NCBI GenBank assembly: GCA_025359245.1
Contig: JANYGW010000061.1
Coordinates: 1 to 39,087, forward strand
DNA: 39,087 bases
From: Massilia sp.
GTDB lineage: Bacteria > Pseudomonadota > Gammaproteobacteria > Burkholderiales > Burkholderiaceae_D
Direction: 5' to 3'
Part shown: positions 6,927 to 15,544 of the stretch, in pieces
How the letters are laid out: every line of letters begins with the position of its first letter
Position numbering within the stretch: the stretch's first letter is position 1
Notes under the pieces: model-generated
The model's input: only the letters and a program-made list of their open reading frames with translations
The model's database searches: none
What the model was told of the DNA's origin: nothing
Position numbers and translations under genes: made by a program

Positions 6927-8516
6927 TCAGCGCAAGCCCAGCAGCTGGCCTTCCTTCGGATAGGCGATCCGGTATTCGACGCGGAAGGTGGTGGTTTCGC
7001 CCGGCGCCATCTTCTTGTTCCAGGCCACCACGCCGCGCCGCTGCTCCCACGCGTCGACCGCCGGCTTCGGCGCGAACGTCGCTTGCACCTTGATTTCCTC
7101 CGAGGTCGCCACCGGCGACGATTCGAGCACCAGCACCTCCATCGGCGTCCGGTGGCGGTTGACCAGCGTGAACACGTCGGCCGTGTTGCGCGTGGCCCGG
7201 CCGCCGAAGACGCCTTTGCTGCCGGTCATGCCGTCGACCGCATCGACCTGGACCTTGAGCAGGTCATCCCGGCCGAACGCGAACTCGGCGCGCCGGGCAT
7301 CGCGCAGGTTCCACTCGGCCGCGCCGATGTAGCTGCCGTCGCGGAACAGCTGCATGTTCCCGACCGGCCACACGCCTTCCGGACGCGGGGCGTCGGCCAT
7401 GACGATCGCAAAATTCTCGACGCGCGGCGTCACCTGCAGATGCTGCTTGACGGCCAGCACCTGGCTCGACAGGCTGACCGTCACCGCGCGCCCGTCTGAC
7501 GCCAGGCTGACCCGGCCAGGGACCTCGAACTCGGTGGCGAAACTGCCCTGGATTTCGACCGCGAGGCTGTCGCTGATCGCAGCGCGGGCCCGGCTCGCCT
7601 TCATTTCCATCTGAGGTGCCGGCGCCGGCACCATCATCTCCGCCACCCGGCCCTGGATTAACGGCTGCGGCGCCTGCCACGACAGCAGCCAAGGCTGCGC
7701 CTCGGCCCCAACCGGGGACAAGCGCGGCCGGCTGGTCGACAGCGTCAGCTTGACGTTGCTCCAGTCTTCGCCGGTATTCTGGGCGATGGTCGCCAGCCGC
7801 TCCAGGTCGACCTTCGAGGCGGCCGAGTCGAGCGCGGCGCGGTAGCCCGGCTTCCACCCCGCGTTATCGAGCTGGTAGCTGAGCGTCAGCGCGCCGCCCT
7901 GGCCGGCCGCGACCCGCACGGTGACGGCGCGCGTGTCTTTCGCGCCGGAGGTCAGGCGCGCCAGGTCGCGCTGCAGCACCGCGACCTTCTGGCTAATCTC
8001 GCGCATTTGCACCGCCAGCTTCTGGATCTTGAGCAAGGCTTCGCTGGCGCCGCGTCCGAGCGTCGTGATCAAGCCGGCCAGTGCTTTCGGATCGACGCTG
8101 GCGGAAGGTTTGTCGGGCGCGCCCGCGCCGCCGTTGAAGCGTTCGAGGTAGGTCTTGACGATGGTGGCCGATTTGCTTTCCGCCTCCAGCATGGCGTGCT
8201 GGTCGTGCAGCGTCTGGATGCGCTCCGCCAGCGCGGCTTCGGCCGGATTGAGCGCGTGGCTGGCCGCCGCGTCCAGCGTCACGACTTCGCCGATGCGGAT
8301 GCCCGGCCCGGCTTGCACGCGCAAGGTCTCAGGATCGAAATTGGCCGGCAGGCCGCGGATCTCGACCTCGGTCGCACCCAGCATCACCTGCGCGGTGCGG
8401 GTGATCGTGGCGCTGCCCGGGTACAGCATCACCGACGTGACAGGCGCGCTGCTCAGCGCCAGGCAGGGTAGCGCGATCAGGGCGAGCGGAAGGGCGAGCA
8501 AGAGTGGTGGGCGCAT
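6927..8516 (-). CDS. MuiA-family protein (mucoidy inhibitor-like, DUF4139)
   Basis: A 529-residue secreted protein with a signal peptide (LLALPLALIALPCLALS). The N-terminal DUF4140-type segment (VTSVMLYPGSATITRTAQV ... VEIRGLP) is followed by a helical, probably coiled-coil region at about 85-190, then the DUF4139 beta region beginning near LTLSYQLDNAGWKPGYRA and TGEDWSNVKLTLSTSRP. The family is named for a gene affecting mucoid growth, but the biochemical role is not established. It is divergent from the DUF1287 gene with 127 bases between the starts. Confidence 0.85.
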   Translation of the reverse strand: MRPPLLLALPLALIALPCLALSSAPVTSVMLYPGSATITRTAQVMLGATEVEIRGLPANFDPETLRVQAGPGIRIGEVVTLDAAASHALNPAEAALAERIQTLHDQHAMLEAESKSATIVKTYLERFNGGAGAPDKPSASVDPKALAGLITTLGRGASEALLKIQKLAVQMREISQKVAVLQRDLARLTSGAKDTRAVTVRVAAGQGGALTLSYQLDNAGWKPGYRAALDSAASKVDLERLATIAQNTGEDWSNVKLTLSTSRPRLSPVGAEAQPWLLSWQAPQPLIQGRVAEMMVPAPAPQMEMKASRARAAISDSLAVEIQGSFATEFEVPGRVSLASDGRAVTVSLSSQVLAVKQHLQVTPRVENFAIVMADAPRPEGVWPVGNMQLFRDGSYIGAAEWNLRDARRAEFAFGRDDLLKVQVDAVDGMTGSKGVFGGRATRNTADVFTLVNRHRTPMEVLVLESSPVATSEEIKVQATFAPKPAVDAWEQRRGVVAWNKKMAPGETTTFRVEYRIAYPKEGQLLGLR

Positions 8517-8643
8517 GACTGTCCTTTGGGTGGCAGTGCATCGTTCGTTGGCGCGGCTGCGTTATCGAATGAAACGGCGGCCGCCCGGAAACGGGGTTAC
8601 GCGCATCCAAAATAGTTTGGCAGAACGTGGCACACTGGCAGGC

Positions 8644-9246
8644 ATGACCTCATCGACCTGGCGTCCCTGTTTGCTTGCCGTGGCACTGTGCGGCTTTTCC
8701 CTGGCAGCCGCCGCCGCGCCGGGCGAGGACCTGGTGTCCGCTGCCAAGACCCAGATCGGGGTCACGCTCACGTATGACGACCGCTATGAACAGCTGGCCT
8801 ATCCCGGCGGCGACGTGCCGCTCGAGCGCGGCGTGTGCACCGATGTGCTGATCCGCGCCTACCGCAAACTGGGGATCGACTTGCAGCAGCTGGTACACCA
8901 GGACATGAGCGGCGCCTGGAATGCCTATCCCCATGCGTGGCAATTGAAAGCGCCCGACCGCAACATCGACCATCGGCGCGTGCCGAACCTGCAGGTATTT
9001 TTCACGCGCCACGGCAGCGCGCTGGCACCGAGCACGGACGCCCGTGCCTATCTGCCGGGCGACATCGTGAGCTGGACCGTGCCGCCCAAGTTTCCCCATA
9101 TCGGCATCGTCAGCGGGGAGAAATCGCCGGCCGGCGTACCGCTGGTGATCCACAACATCGGCGCCGGCACCCAGCTCGAAGACCGTTTGTTCGCCTGGCC
9201 GATCACCGGCCATTACCGGTTTGCGGGCGGCACGGCCAGGCGCTAG
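8644..9246 (+). CDS. DUF1287 family periplasmic protein
   Basis: A 200-residue protein starting at ATG 8644, where a signal peptide (LLAVALCGFSLAAAAAPG) begins; the longer upstream frame crosses the intergenic region and the MuiA gene and is not credible. The mature domain has GVTLTYDDRY, GGDVPLERGVCTDVLIRAYR (Cys near residue 66), NIDHRRVPNLQVFF, YLPGDIVSW and HIGIVS with a following IHNIG. These Cys, His and Asn positions fit the NlpC/P60-like cysteine-hydrolase fold proposed for DUF1287; the substrate is unknown. Confidence 0.85.
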   Translation: MTSSTWRPCLLAVALCGFSLAAAAAPGEDLVSAAKTQIGVTLTYDDRYEQLAYPGGDVPLERGVCTDVLIRAYRKLGIDLQQLVHQDMSGAWNAYPHAWQLKAPDRNIDHRRVPNLQVFFTRHGSALAPSTDARAYLPGDIVSWTVPPKFPHIGIVSGEKSPAGVPLVIHNIGAGTQLEDRLFAWPITGHYRFAGGTARR

Positions 9247-9317
9247 CGGACCTTGCAAATTCGGTAAATGGCGCCACTTGGGCCGCACTGGCTTCGGCCC
9301 CATGAGAGGAAATGCCC

Positions 9318-9491
9318 ATGTTCTGGATTCGCCACCCTCAACCGCTGCTCAGCACCAGGGCGGTCGCCATGCAGGTCGTGGCCCGCAAGGCGCAGGCGCT
9401 GCGCGACACGACCGTGATCGTCCTGGAGAAACCGGCGGCCGTGCCGGACGCCGCCGACGTCCCAGTCATATTGCCGGCCAAGGAAGCCTAA
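9318..9491 (+). CDS. Small hypothetical protein (57 residues)
   Basis: A short ORF starting at ATG 9318 after the purine-rich GAGAGGAAA (about 7 bases upstream) and ending at TAA 9489-9491. It begins MFWIRHPQP, has a short amphipathic helix (AMQVVARKAQALRD) and a hydrophobic VIVLEKPAAVPDAADVPVIL tail. Third positions are largely G or C, consistent with coding. No family is recognised. Its stop codon overlaps the stop of the convergent hydrolase remnant. Confidence 0.45.
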   Translation: MFWIRHPQPLLSTRAVAMQVVARKAQALRDTTVIVLEKPAAVPDAADVPVILPAKEA

Positions 9492-9629
9492 GGGAGCGCC
9501 TGTACGAACTCAAGCACCAGCGCCGCGGTTGCCACAGGCGCCGCCTGCAGTAGCAGGTGCGGGCCGTGGACTGGCCTGGTCGCCATCCATGCCCGGCAAC
9601 AGCACCAGCGTCACCGGCGGCGCGCTCAT
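9488..9629 (-). pseudogene. Remnant of an alpha/beta hydrolase gene with a large internal deletion
   Basis: Directly after the lipA stop (TAA, then ATG at 9629-9627) the minus strand encodes VTLVLLPGMDG, the typical first strand and oxyanion region of alpha/beta hydrolases. About 50 bases on, in another frame, it encodes GPHLLLQAAPVATAALVLEF and ends at TAG 9490-9488, the typical family C-terminus around the catalytic His (xPHxLLQ). The middle of the domain, roughly 200 residues including the nucleophile elbow, is missing and the two ends are out of frame. Read straight, the ATG gives 39 residues before a stop. This looks like an internal deletion in a gene that followed lipA. Confidence 0.65.
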
Positions 9630-10622
9630 TTAAACGCTGGCTGGCACGCCCGCGCTATGCGCCTGTTCGTCCGCATGGTAGGAGCTGCGCACCATGGCGC
9701 CGACGGCGGCGTGCGCGAAGCCCATCTTGTAGGCTTCCGCTTCGAACATCTTGAAAACGTCCGGGTGCACATAGCGGCGCACCGGCAGGTGGTCGCCCGA
9801 CGGCGCCAGGTACTGGCCGATGGTCAGCATTTCGACGTTGTGGGCGCGCAGGTCGCGCATCACCTGCAGGATTTCTTCGTCGGTTTCGCCCAGGCCGACC
9901 ATGATGCCGGACTTGGTGACTGCGGCCGGATACAGCGCCTTGAAGTCGCGCAGCAGTTCCAGCGAATGGGTGTAGTCCGAGCCCGGGCGCGCTTCCTTGT
10001 ACAGACGCGGCACCGTTTCCAGGTTGTGGTTCAAGACGTCCGGCAGGCCGTCGGCGAAAATCGCCAGCGCCTTGGCCAGGCGGCCGCGGAAGTCCGGCAC
10101 CAGCACTTCGATGCGCGTCTTGGGTGACAGCGCGCGGGTCTGCTTGATGCACTCGACGAAGTGGCCGGCGCCGCCGTCGCGCAGGTCGTCGCGGTCGACC
10201 GAGGTGATCACCACGTACGACAGGCGCAGTTCGGCGATGGTCTTGGACAGGTTATGCGGCTCGTTGACGTCGAGCGGGTCCGGACGGCCGTGGCCGACGT
10301 CGCAGAACGGGCAGCGGCGGGTGCACTTGTCGCCCATGATCATGAAGGTCGCGGTGCCCTTGCCGAAGCATTCGCCGATGTTCGGGCAACTCGCCTCTTC
10401 GCACACCGTCACCAGGTTGTTGGCGCGCAGGACGTCCTTGATCTCGTAGAAGCGGGTCGATGCCGACGCCGCCTTGACGCGGATCCAGTCCGGCTTTTTC
10501 AGGCGCTCGACCTGGGCGATCGGGATGATCTTGATCGGGATGCGCGAGGTCTTGCTGGCGCCTTTTTGCTTGTCGCTGGCGTTGTAGGCGGGGACGGTGC
10601 TGTTATCGGTATCGGTCGTCAT
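9630..10622 (-). CDS. lipA: Lipoyl synthase LipA
   Basis: A 330-residue radical SAM enzyme that inserts two sulfurs into octanoyl groups on carrier domains of 2-oxoacid dehydrogenases and GcvH. The auxiliary cluster motif [12 protein letters not shown] (C-x4-C-x5-C) and the radical SAM motif CTRRCPFC (C-x3-C-x2-C) are both present, as is the conserved C-terminal RSSYHA segment that supplies the auxiliary-cluster serine. The start at 10622 follows from the ATGA overlap with lipB and from the family N-terminus; length fits the family (about 320-335). It is last in ybeD-lipB-lipA. Confidence 0.97.
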   Translation of the reverse strand: MTTDTDNSTVPAYNASDKQKGASKTSRIPIKIIPIAQVERLKKPDWIRVKAASASTRFYEIKDVLRANNLVTVCEEASCPNIGECFGKGTATFMIMGDKCTRRCPFCDVGHGRPDPLDVNEPHNLSKTIAELRLSYVVITSVDRDDLRDGGAGHFVECIKQTRALSPKTRIEVLVPDFRGRLAKALAIFADGLPDVLNHNLETVPRLYKEARPGSDYTHSLELLRDFKALYPAAVTKSGIMVGLGETDEEILQVMRDLRAHNVEMLTIGQYLAPSGDHLPVRRYVHPDVFKMFEAEAYKMGFAHAAVGAMVRSSYHADEQAHSAGVPASV

Positions 10623-11332
10623 GTGGCTGCATGCCCTGGGGGCGGTGGTGGTTTGTTCGGTTCGGGCTGCGCGCCCACGGTGGCCAGTTGCTCTACCAGC
10701 TCGGCGGCCAGCTTGCGCTGCACGTCGGCCAGCGGCGCATCGACGCCCATGGTGCGCATGTCCACGGTCTCCAGCCCGGAATAGCCGCACGGGTTAATCC
10801 AGGAAAACGGAGCCAGGTCCATCGCCACATTCAGCGACACGCCATGGTAGGTACAGCCATTGCCGCGCACTTTAAGGCCGAGCGCGGCGATTTTCGCGCC
10901 CTTTCGCGGCCCTGCGGCCATATAGATGCCCGGTGCGCCTGCGATGCGTTCGCCAGCCAGATTATACGCCGCCAGCACATTGATGATCGCCTGCTCGATT
11001 TTTGCGACGAACTGGCGGGCATACAGCTTGCCCCCCGGCTTGTTGCGGCGCAGGTCCATCAGCAGGTAAATCACCACCTGGCCGGGGCCATGGAAGGTCA
11101 CTTCGCCGCCGCGGTCGGTCTGGATGACCGGGATCCCGCCATCGTGCAGCACGTGGCCGCGGTCGGCCCCCAGGCCCAGCGTAAAGACCGGCGGATGCTC
11201 GACGATCCACAATTGATCGGGCGTGGCGGTATCGCGCGCGTCGGTGAAGGCGCGCATGGCAGCGAAAGTGGGTTCGTAATCGACCCGGCCCAGGTCGCGA
11301 ACCAGCGTGGGCGCGATGGTATGGTCAGGCAT
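10619..11332 (-). CDS. lipB: Octanoyltransferase LipB
   Basis: A 237-residue protein that transfers octanoate from ACP to lipoyl domains. Signature regions are [16 protein letters not shown] (family RGGxxTxHxPGQ), [23 protein letters not shown] with the catalytic Lys, and [10 protein letters not shown] with the acyl-thioester Cys. The start at 11332 matches the usual LipB N-terminus, though its Shine-Dalgarno is weak. The last ~15 residues are a Pro-rich tail (KPPPPPG) not needed for catalysis. It follows the YbeD-like gene by 17 bases and overlaps lipA by ATGA. Confidence 0.96.
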   Translation of the reverse strand: MPDHTIAPTLVRDLGRVDYEPTFAAMRAFTDARDTATPDQLWIVEHPPVFTLGLGADRGHVLHDGGIPVIQTDRGGEVTFHGPGQVVIYLLMDLRRNKPGGKLYARQFVAKIEQAIINVLAAYNLAGERIAGAPGIYMAAGPRKGAKIAALGLKVRGNGCTYHGVSLNVAMDLAPFSWINPCGYSGLETVDMRTMGVDAPLADVQRKLAAELVEQLATVGAQPEPNKPPPPPGHAAT

Positions 11333-11349
11333 GAAGGGAAATTCGTGGC

Positions 11350-11619
11350 TTACATGACAATCTTGACCATCGGATGGGCCGACAGCGCGCGGTACAGTTC
11401 GTCGAGCTGGACCCGGCTGATGGCGCGCACGGTGACGGTCAGGCCGGTGAAGTTGCCCTTGGCGGAAGGACGCACTTCCAGGCGGCCGATATGGAAGGTC
11501 GGGTCGAACTCGAGCACGACGTCGATGATGGTCGCCGCAAAATCCTCGTGCGTGGGACCCATTACCTTGATCGGGAAGTCGCTCGGGTACTCGATAAGGG
11601 AGTCTTCTGGGGAGATCAT
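11350..11619 (-). CDS. YbeD-like (DUF493) protein
   Basis: An 89-residue protein starting at [12 protein letters not shown], the family's usual N-terminus; an ATG 14 codons upstream is less likely. It shows the YbeD pattern: [11 protein letters not shown], then [17 protein letters not shown], a basic [15 protein letters not shown] strand and a final helix [20 protein letters not shown]. YbeD is a small ACT-like fold protein of unclear role, commonly placed before lipB as here. Confidence 0.9.
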   Translation of the reverse strand: MISPEDSLIEYPSDFPIKVMGPTHEDFAATIIDVVLEFDPTFHIGRLEVRPSAKGNFTGLTVTVRAISRVQLDELYRALSAHPMVKIVM

Positions 11620-11775
11620 ACAAATTCCAGTTCTAGAATGAAAACAAAGCGCTGCGCGCAAGGCGGACGCCTGTTCACATTGTAGCCAAAAAGAGGATCA
11701 GCGTCGGGATTGATGCGGGGACGGGGTGGGAGGGGCTATTTCGGGAGTCGCGAAGTACGATTCGCAGCGGAAAAA

Positions 11776-11808
11776 ACCAACGTCGTCCCCGCGTTCGCGA
11801 GGACGACG
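11776..11808. repeat. REP-like palindrome, copy 2
   Basis: An imperfect inverted repeat with arms CCAACGTCGTCC and GGACGACG around CGCG-TT-CGCG, in the gap after the FecR/DUF6600 gene. Twenty-two bases (11787-11808) are identical to 5-26. A weaker relative begins at about 17317 (CCAACGTCGT followed by TATCGCGGACGCGG), also between convergent genes. It could form a strong hairpin and act as a terminator for the gene ending at 11819. Confidence 0.65.
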
Positions 11809-11818
11809 ATGCGTGGGC

Positions 11819-13798
11819 CTATTTCTCTTTCTCGTTCTTGTCGCGGCGCGATGCTTCACGCTTTTCTTCGGCCGGCTTGGCTGCCGCTGGCGCTGGACGG
11901 GCTGCGGGCGCCTGCTGCGCTTGCGGCTGGGCTATCGGCGCCGGCTGGCGCTGCTGCTGCGGTTGCGGCTGCGCTTGCTGCTGGACTGGCGCCTGCTGGA
12001 CCTGCATCTGCGGGGCCGGACGCGGCGCCGGCTGCTGTTGTTGCTGCTGGAACGCTTCCTGGCCATGCTGGCGGCGCTCGTCGCGCTGCGGCATCGGCTG
12101 CGCTTGCAATTGGGGCTGGGCCTGCAATTGCGGCTGCGCCTGGATTGGCGCTTGCGGCGACAGGCGCGGCTGGATCACCACGGCCGGTTCGGCTTGCAAC
12201 GGCGGCGCCGGGGTCGGCATGTGGCTCGGGCGCTCCATGCGCTGGCGGCTCGGATCGTCATTGACTGGGCGGCCGTCGCGGTCGCGCCGGAACAGCGTTG
12301 CCGCCGGCGACACCGGAGCGGCGCCGTTGGCGCCTGGCCGCGGCGCGCCCGACGGCGGCGCATTGAGCTGGATCGCGGCGCTGCTCGCCGCCACCGGCGC
12401 TGGCGAAGGTGTGCGTTCGCCGCGCGGGATGCCGCGGCCGTCGCCTTCGCGTTCGAAGCGGCGCGGATCGGGCGCCATGCGGCCGTCGTTGCGGCCGTCA
12501 TTTCGGCCATCGGCGCCGCGCTGGTGCACGCCTGCCGGCGCCGTCGGCGCTACCGCCGCCGGCGCGGCCAGCATCGACGTCGCCGAAACGATCGCCTGTG
12601 GCGCGCCGCGTACCGCCACCGTGCCGCGATGATTGAACTGCTCGTGCGGCAAAATCGTCAGGCCCTGGCGCTGGTTGTCGCTCTCGCGACGGCCGCCGCG
12701 CAGGTCGGCCTGGGCCTCGCCGGCATTGCGGTTCAGGTAGCGCAGCTTGTCATGATCGACCCGGTAAGCCGGCACATAGGTGTCGCGCGGAGCAAGCGGG
12801 TACCAGCCCTGGGCCGGCGCCGCCTGATGGGTGCCGCGGTTGCTGAACGACAGGTTCCAGTTGCTGCCGCCGACCCAGCCGACCAGCGCTGGCGACCAGA
12901 CGACGCGCGTGATATTGCGGCCCGGCGCCCAGCACCAGCGCTGATTGACCATCACCCAGCGGCCGTAGTGGAAAGGCGCATAGCCCCATGGCGCGTTGTC
13001 GACCCAGGTCCAGCCCCATGGCTGCACGAAAGTCCAGCTGCCGTCGCGGTACGGAGCCCAGCCGGCCGGCATCATGCGGGGCGACCACAGGGGGCCGTAT
13101 TCGCGGTCGTCGCTCCAGTTGCCGTTCTGGTCGAGGTCTTCGTAGCCCGTCATTTCGCTGGTGACGTAGCGCGCCGAGGCCGAGCGGTCGTCGCGGTCGT
13201 CGCGCAGCATCGCCCATTCGTCGAAGCCGTCGCGCACGGCCAGGCCGGTGCGCACGTCGTCGCGCACGATCTCGGCGCGCTTGCCGGCACGGACGGTCAG
13301 GCGCGAACCGCCGCCGTCGACCGAGGCCGCGCCGTCGAACACGTTGATCACGGTGGTGTCCTGCTGGCGCCCGGCGTCGATCCGCATGCGCCCGGCTTCC
13401 TGCAGGTGGATGGTGCCTTGCGGCGTGGTCAGTTCAAAGCCGCGCAGCACGTCCGGGTTGCGCACGCGGATCGTCGCGCTGCCGTAATGCAGGTGCAGGC
13501 GCAGGCTGTCGTCGTCCAGTTCGACAATGTCGAGCGCCGAATCTTCATCGAGCCGCACCGCGGTCGAACCGATCTTGATTTCGGTGCGCGCATTGCGGGC
13601 GGTGGTGAGCTGGTTGCCCGAGGTGACCGACCAGTTGACCTGGGCGGCATTCGCTTCATCGCCGAGATCGCCGCTGATGCTGACCTGGCCCTGGGTCAGC
13701 GCAATGCGGCCGACCAGGGTCGGTGTCTGGGCCTGCGCGAACGCGCAGGTGACGGCCAGGGCCATCAGCGCGACGGTATGTGAAAAACGAGTACTCAT
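11819..13798 (-). CDS. FecR-domain / DUF6600 secreted protein with Gln/Pro-rich tail
   Basis: A 659-residue secreted protein; the start at MSTRFSH gives a standard signal peptide (cleavage near AQAQ, about 22-24). Residues about 30-170 form a FecR-like beta domain (GRIALTQGQVSISG, TAVRLDEDSALDIVEL, FELTTPQGTIHLQEAGRMRI). Residues about 205-350 are Trp/Tyr-rich (WAPYRDGSWTFVQPWGWTWV, WGYAPFHYGRWV), the DUF6600 type. From about 400 the sequence becomes Pro/Arg/Ala-rich, and the last ~150 residues are dominated by Gln and Pro and end in a Lys/Glu cluster. FecR domains act in signal transduction or as bacterial scaffold domains; the precise role here is unknown. Confidence 0.8.
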   Translation of the reverse strand: MSTRFSHTVALMALAVTCAFAQAQTPTLVGRIALTQGQVSISGDLGDEANAAQVNWSVTSGNQLTTARNARTEIKIGSTAVRLDEDSALDIVELDDDSLRLHLHYGSATIRVRNPDVLRGFELTTPQGTIHLQEAGRMRIDAGRQQDTTVINVFDGAASVDGGGSRLTVRAGKRAEIVRDDVRTGLAVRDGFDEWAMLRDDRDDRSASARYVTSEMTGYEDLDQNGNWSDDREYGPLWSPRMMPAGWAPYRDGSWTFVQPWGWTWVDNAPWGYAPFHYGRWVMVNQRWCWAPGRNITRVVWSPALVGWVGGSNWNLSFSNRGTHQAAPAQGWYPLAPRDTYVPAYRVDHDKLRYLNRNAGEAQADLRGGRRESDNQRQGLTILPHEQFNHRGTVAVRGAPQAIVSATSMLAAPAAVAPTAPAGVHQRGADGRNDGRNDGRMAPDPRRFEREGDGRGIPRGERTPSPAPVAASSAAIQLNAPPSGAPRPGANGAAPVSPAATLFRRDRDGRPVNDDPSRQRMERPSHMPTPAPPLQAEPAVVIQPRLSPQAPIQAQPQLQAQPQLQAQPMPQRDERRQHGQEAFQQQQQQPAPRPAPQMQVQQAPVQQQAQPQPQQQRQPAPIAQPQAQQAPAARPAPAAAKPAEEKREASRRDKNEKEK

Positions 13799-13908
13799 AG
13801 TGGCTCCAGGAGGACGAACGAAAGGCATGTATGGATTACAACGCAGCAGCACGCCAATGGACAACAGGGGTTACAAAGGGTTGCATGTTGCGCCGCGGCG
13901 CAGGCAGT

Positions 13909-14547
13909 TCAGGACGCCGCGCCGCGCTTGACGAAAAACAGCGCGCCGCCCATGAACACCAGCACGCCGCCAAAAAAGCGGTTCTGCTTCTTGACCGCAC
14001 GCGCATCGCGGAAAAAGCGCTGCATCGATGCCGCCAGCAGTGCGTAGCCGTGCATGACGATGGTGTCGATGACGACCGTGGTGGCGCCGAGGATCAGCAG
14101 CTGCGGCAGCAGCGGCGCATGGCGCGAAATGAATTGGGGCAGGACGGCGACCATGAAAATGATCCCTTTCGGGTTGGTCGCATTGGTCAGAAAGCCGGTC
14201 AGCACGCGCCGGCCGAAGGCGGGATGGGCCACGGGCGCGGCGGCAGCGGCGGCGGCAGGCGCGGGTGCGGCGCGCCACTGGCTCACGCCCAGGTAAATCA
14301 GGTACAGCGCGCCGATCGTCTTGACCGCCAGGAAGGCCGGCTCGGAAGCGAGCAGCAGCGAACCGACGCCGGCGCCGGCGATGGTGAAGATCAGCAGCAA
14401 TCCGAGTTGCAGTCCGAGCACGGTGGCGCTGGCTTTGCGCACGCCGTAGGCCAGGCCGTGCGAGATCGACAGGACGGCGCCCGATCCAGGCGAGATCGCG
14501 ATGATCATGCTGGCGACGACGAAGGTAATCCAGGTGGAAAGCGGCAT
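13909..14547 (-). CDS. LysE/RhtB-family amino-acid exporter
   Basis: A 212-residue polytopic membrane protein with about six hydrophobic segments. The family landmark is near the N-terminus (MIIAISPGSGAVLSISHGLAYGVR), with LYLIYLGVSQWRA and FLTNATNPKGIIFMVAVLPQF further on. LysE-type proteins export amino acids such as lysine, threonine or homoserine lactones; substrate cannot be assigned. An Ala-rich loop of about 15 residues lies near 93-107. It is read in the same direction as HU, with a hairpin between. Confidence 0.88.
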   Translation of the reverse strand: MPLSTWITFVVASMIIAISPGSGAVLSISHGLAYGVRKASATVLGLQLGLLLIFTIAGAGVGSLLLASEPAFLAVKTIGALYLIYLGVSQWRAAPAPAAAAAAAPVAHPAFGRRVLTGFLTNATNPKGIIFMVAVLPQFISRHAPLLPQLLILGATTVVIDTIVMHGYALLAASMQRFFRDARAVKKQNRFFGGVLVFMGGALFFVKRGAAS

Positions 14548-14591
14548 GGGGAAACGCAGGTGGGGTGAGGGGAACGCGGGAGAAACGCAGT

Positions 14592-14636
14592 CCCGAAGCG
14601 GCGGGACCGGTCAGGGACCGGTACCGGCGCTTCGGG
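14592..14636. terminator. Hairpin between HU and the LysE exporter gene
   Basis: CCCGAAGCG (14592-14600) pairs with CGCTTCGGG (14628-14636), and the inner bases pair further with a few mismatches through ACCGGT (14606-14611) and ACCGGT (14617-14622). It lies just 3' of HU (minus strand) and before LysE. There is no strong T-run, so intrinsic termination is uncertain. Confidence 0.5.
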
Positions 14637-14651
14637 CCGCGCGGTTACAGC

Positions 14652-14936
14652 TTACTTCTTCTTTGGATTGACCGCAGCCTTCAGGGTCGCGCCAGCCGAG
14701 AACTTAGGCGACTTCGATGCAGCGATCTTGATGGCTGCGCCAGTCGATGGATTACGGCCCTTGCGTGCAGCGCGCTTGGCCACCGAGAACGTACCGAAGC
14801 CGGTAATACCGACGGTATCGCCTTTTTTCAGGCGCTCGGTAATGATATCGATCACGGTGTTAACAGCAGCGTTGGCAGCGGCGCCGGACATTTCCGTACG
14901 CTTTGCAAATTCCGCAATCAGTTCGCCTTTTTTCAT
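14652..14936 (-). CDS. HU-family histone-like DNA-binding protein
   Basis: A 94-residue HU protein: N-terminal dimer helices (MKKGELIAEFAKRTEMS), the signature GFGTFSVAKRAARKGRNPSTG at about residues 46-66, and a basic C-terminus. The intercalating Pro is in the RNPSTG arm. It bends and compacts DNA as a dimer. A strong GGGAGGA precedes the ATG, and codon use is optimised, fitting high expression. The ~165 bases upstream are unusually AT-rich and contain a CACGTG-centred dyad about 45 bases before the start, a plausible promoter region. Confidence 0.95.
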   Translation of the reverse strand: MKKGELIAEFAKRTEMSGAAANAAVNTVIDIITERLKKGDTVGITGFGTFSVAKRAARKGRNPSTGAAIKIAASKSPKFSAGATLKAAVNPKKK

Positions 14937-15102
14937 ACAATCCTCCCGAGTTAAAAGAGCGGGAAGATTAGCATAATTATTGCCACGTGTAATAAATTCT
15001 GAAGGGCGGACGCAAAAGTAAGCCCCGCTGTGACTGGATCACGACGGATTTTACCCGCGCAAACGGCGCCCCCGGCCGCCCGGCTGGCACGCGGCGGGGC
15101 GC

Positions 15103-15315
15103 TTATTCGGCCAGCGCGCCACCGATGCCGGGCGCCACCAGGCGTGTGCGCAGCGCCGCATTGATCAGGGTTTGGTAGCCCTTGCCGCTCTGCTCGGACA
15201 GCGAACGGAACTTCTGCAGCACCTCGTCGTCGAGGTAAATGGTGATGCGGGTTTTGCGCTTGACGGCCCGGTTGGCGGAAGCGGAGGCGTTGGACTGGCT
15301 CGATTCGGTATTCAT
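15103..15315 (-). CDS. Orphan BrnA-like antitoxin (ribbon-helix-helix)
   Basis: A 70-residue protein. After a Ser/Asn-rich start, KTRITIYLDDEVLQKFRSL (about residues 21-39) forms the RHH strand and first helix, and GKGYQTLINAALRTRL the second, exactly the BrnA pattern. BrnA normally neutralises the RNase BrnT, encoded immediately upstream. Here the 229 bases upstream hold no BrnT-like frame on either strand, so the gene is solitary. It may act as a free transcriptional repressor or be a relict of a toxin-antitoxin pair. Confidence 0.75.
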   Translation of the reverse strand: MNTESSQSNASASANRAVKRKTRITIYLDDEVLQKFRSLSEQSGKGYQTLINAALRTRLVAPGIGGALAE

Positions 15316-15544
15316 ATGTTTACCCTGGCGTGACTTCGATGGTTATAAAGCGGCGAATCCGCTACCTGCAGTAGCGCAGGCTCTCGGAGTATTCACTATA
15401 CGTATGCATTGGCGCGGCGGCGGCGGAAAGCGACGAGATGCAGAATTGGGGGCCTGAAATGCAGAAAAGCGGCGCAGTCCGGGGCTGCGCGCACGGCGCC
15501 GGGTCGGGTAAGATGCCAGTTTTGACCTGAACGGAGCACCGCGC

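Noticed and set aside
11726..13783. A 685-codon plus-strand frame opposite the FecR/DUF6600 gene
   Set aside because: It is the antisense shadow of a Pro/Arg/Gln-rich GC-rich gene: composed mainly of Arg and Ala, with no domain, while the minus strand gives a signal peptide and recognisable domains.
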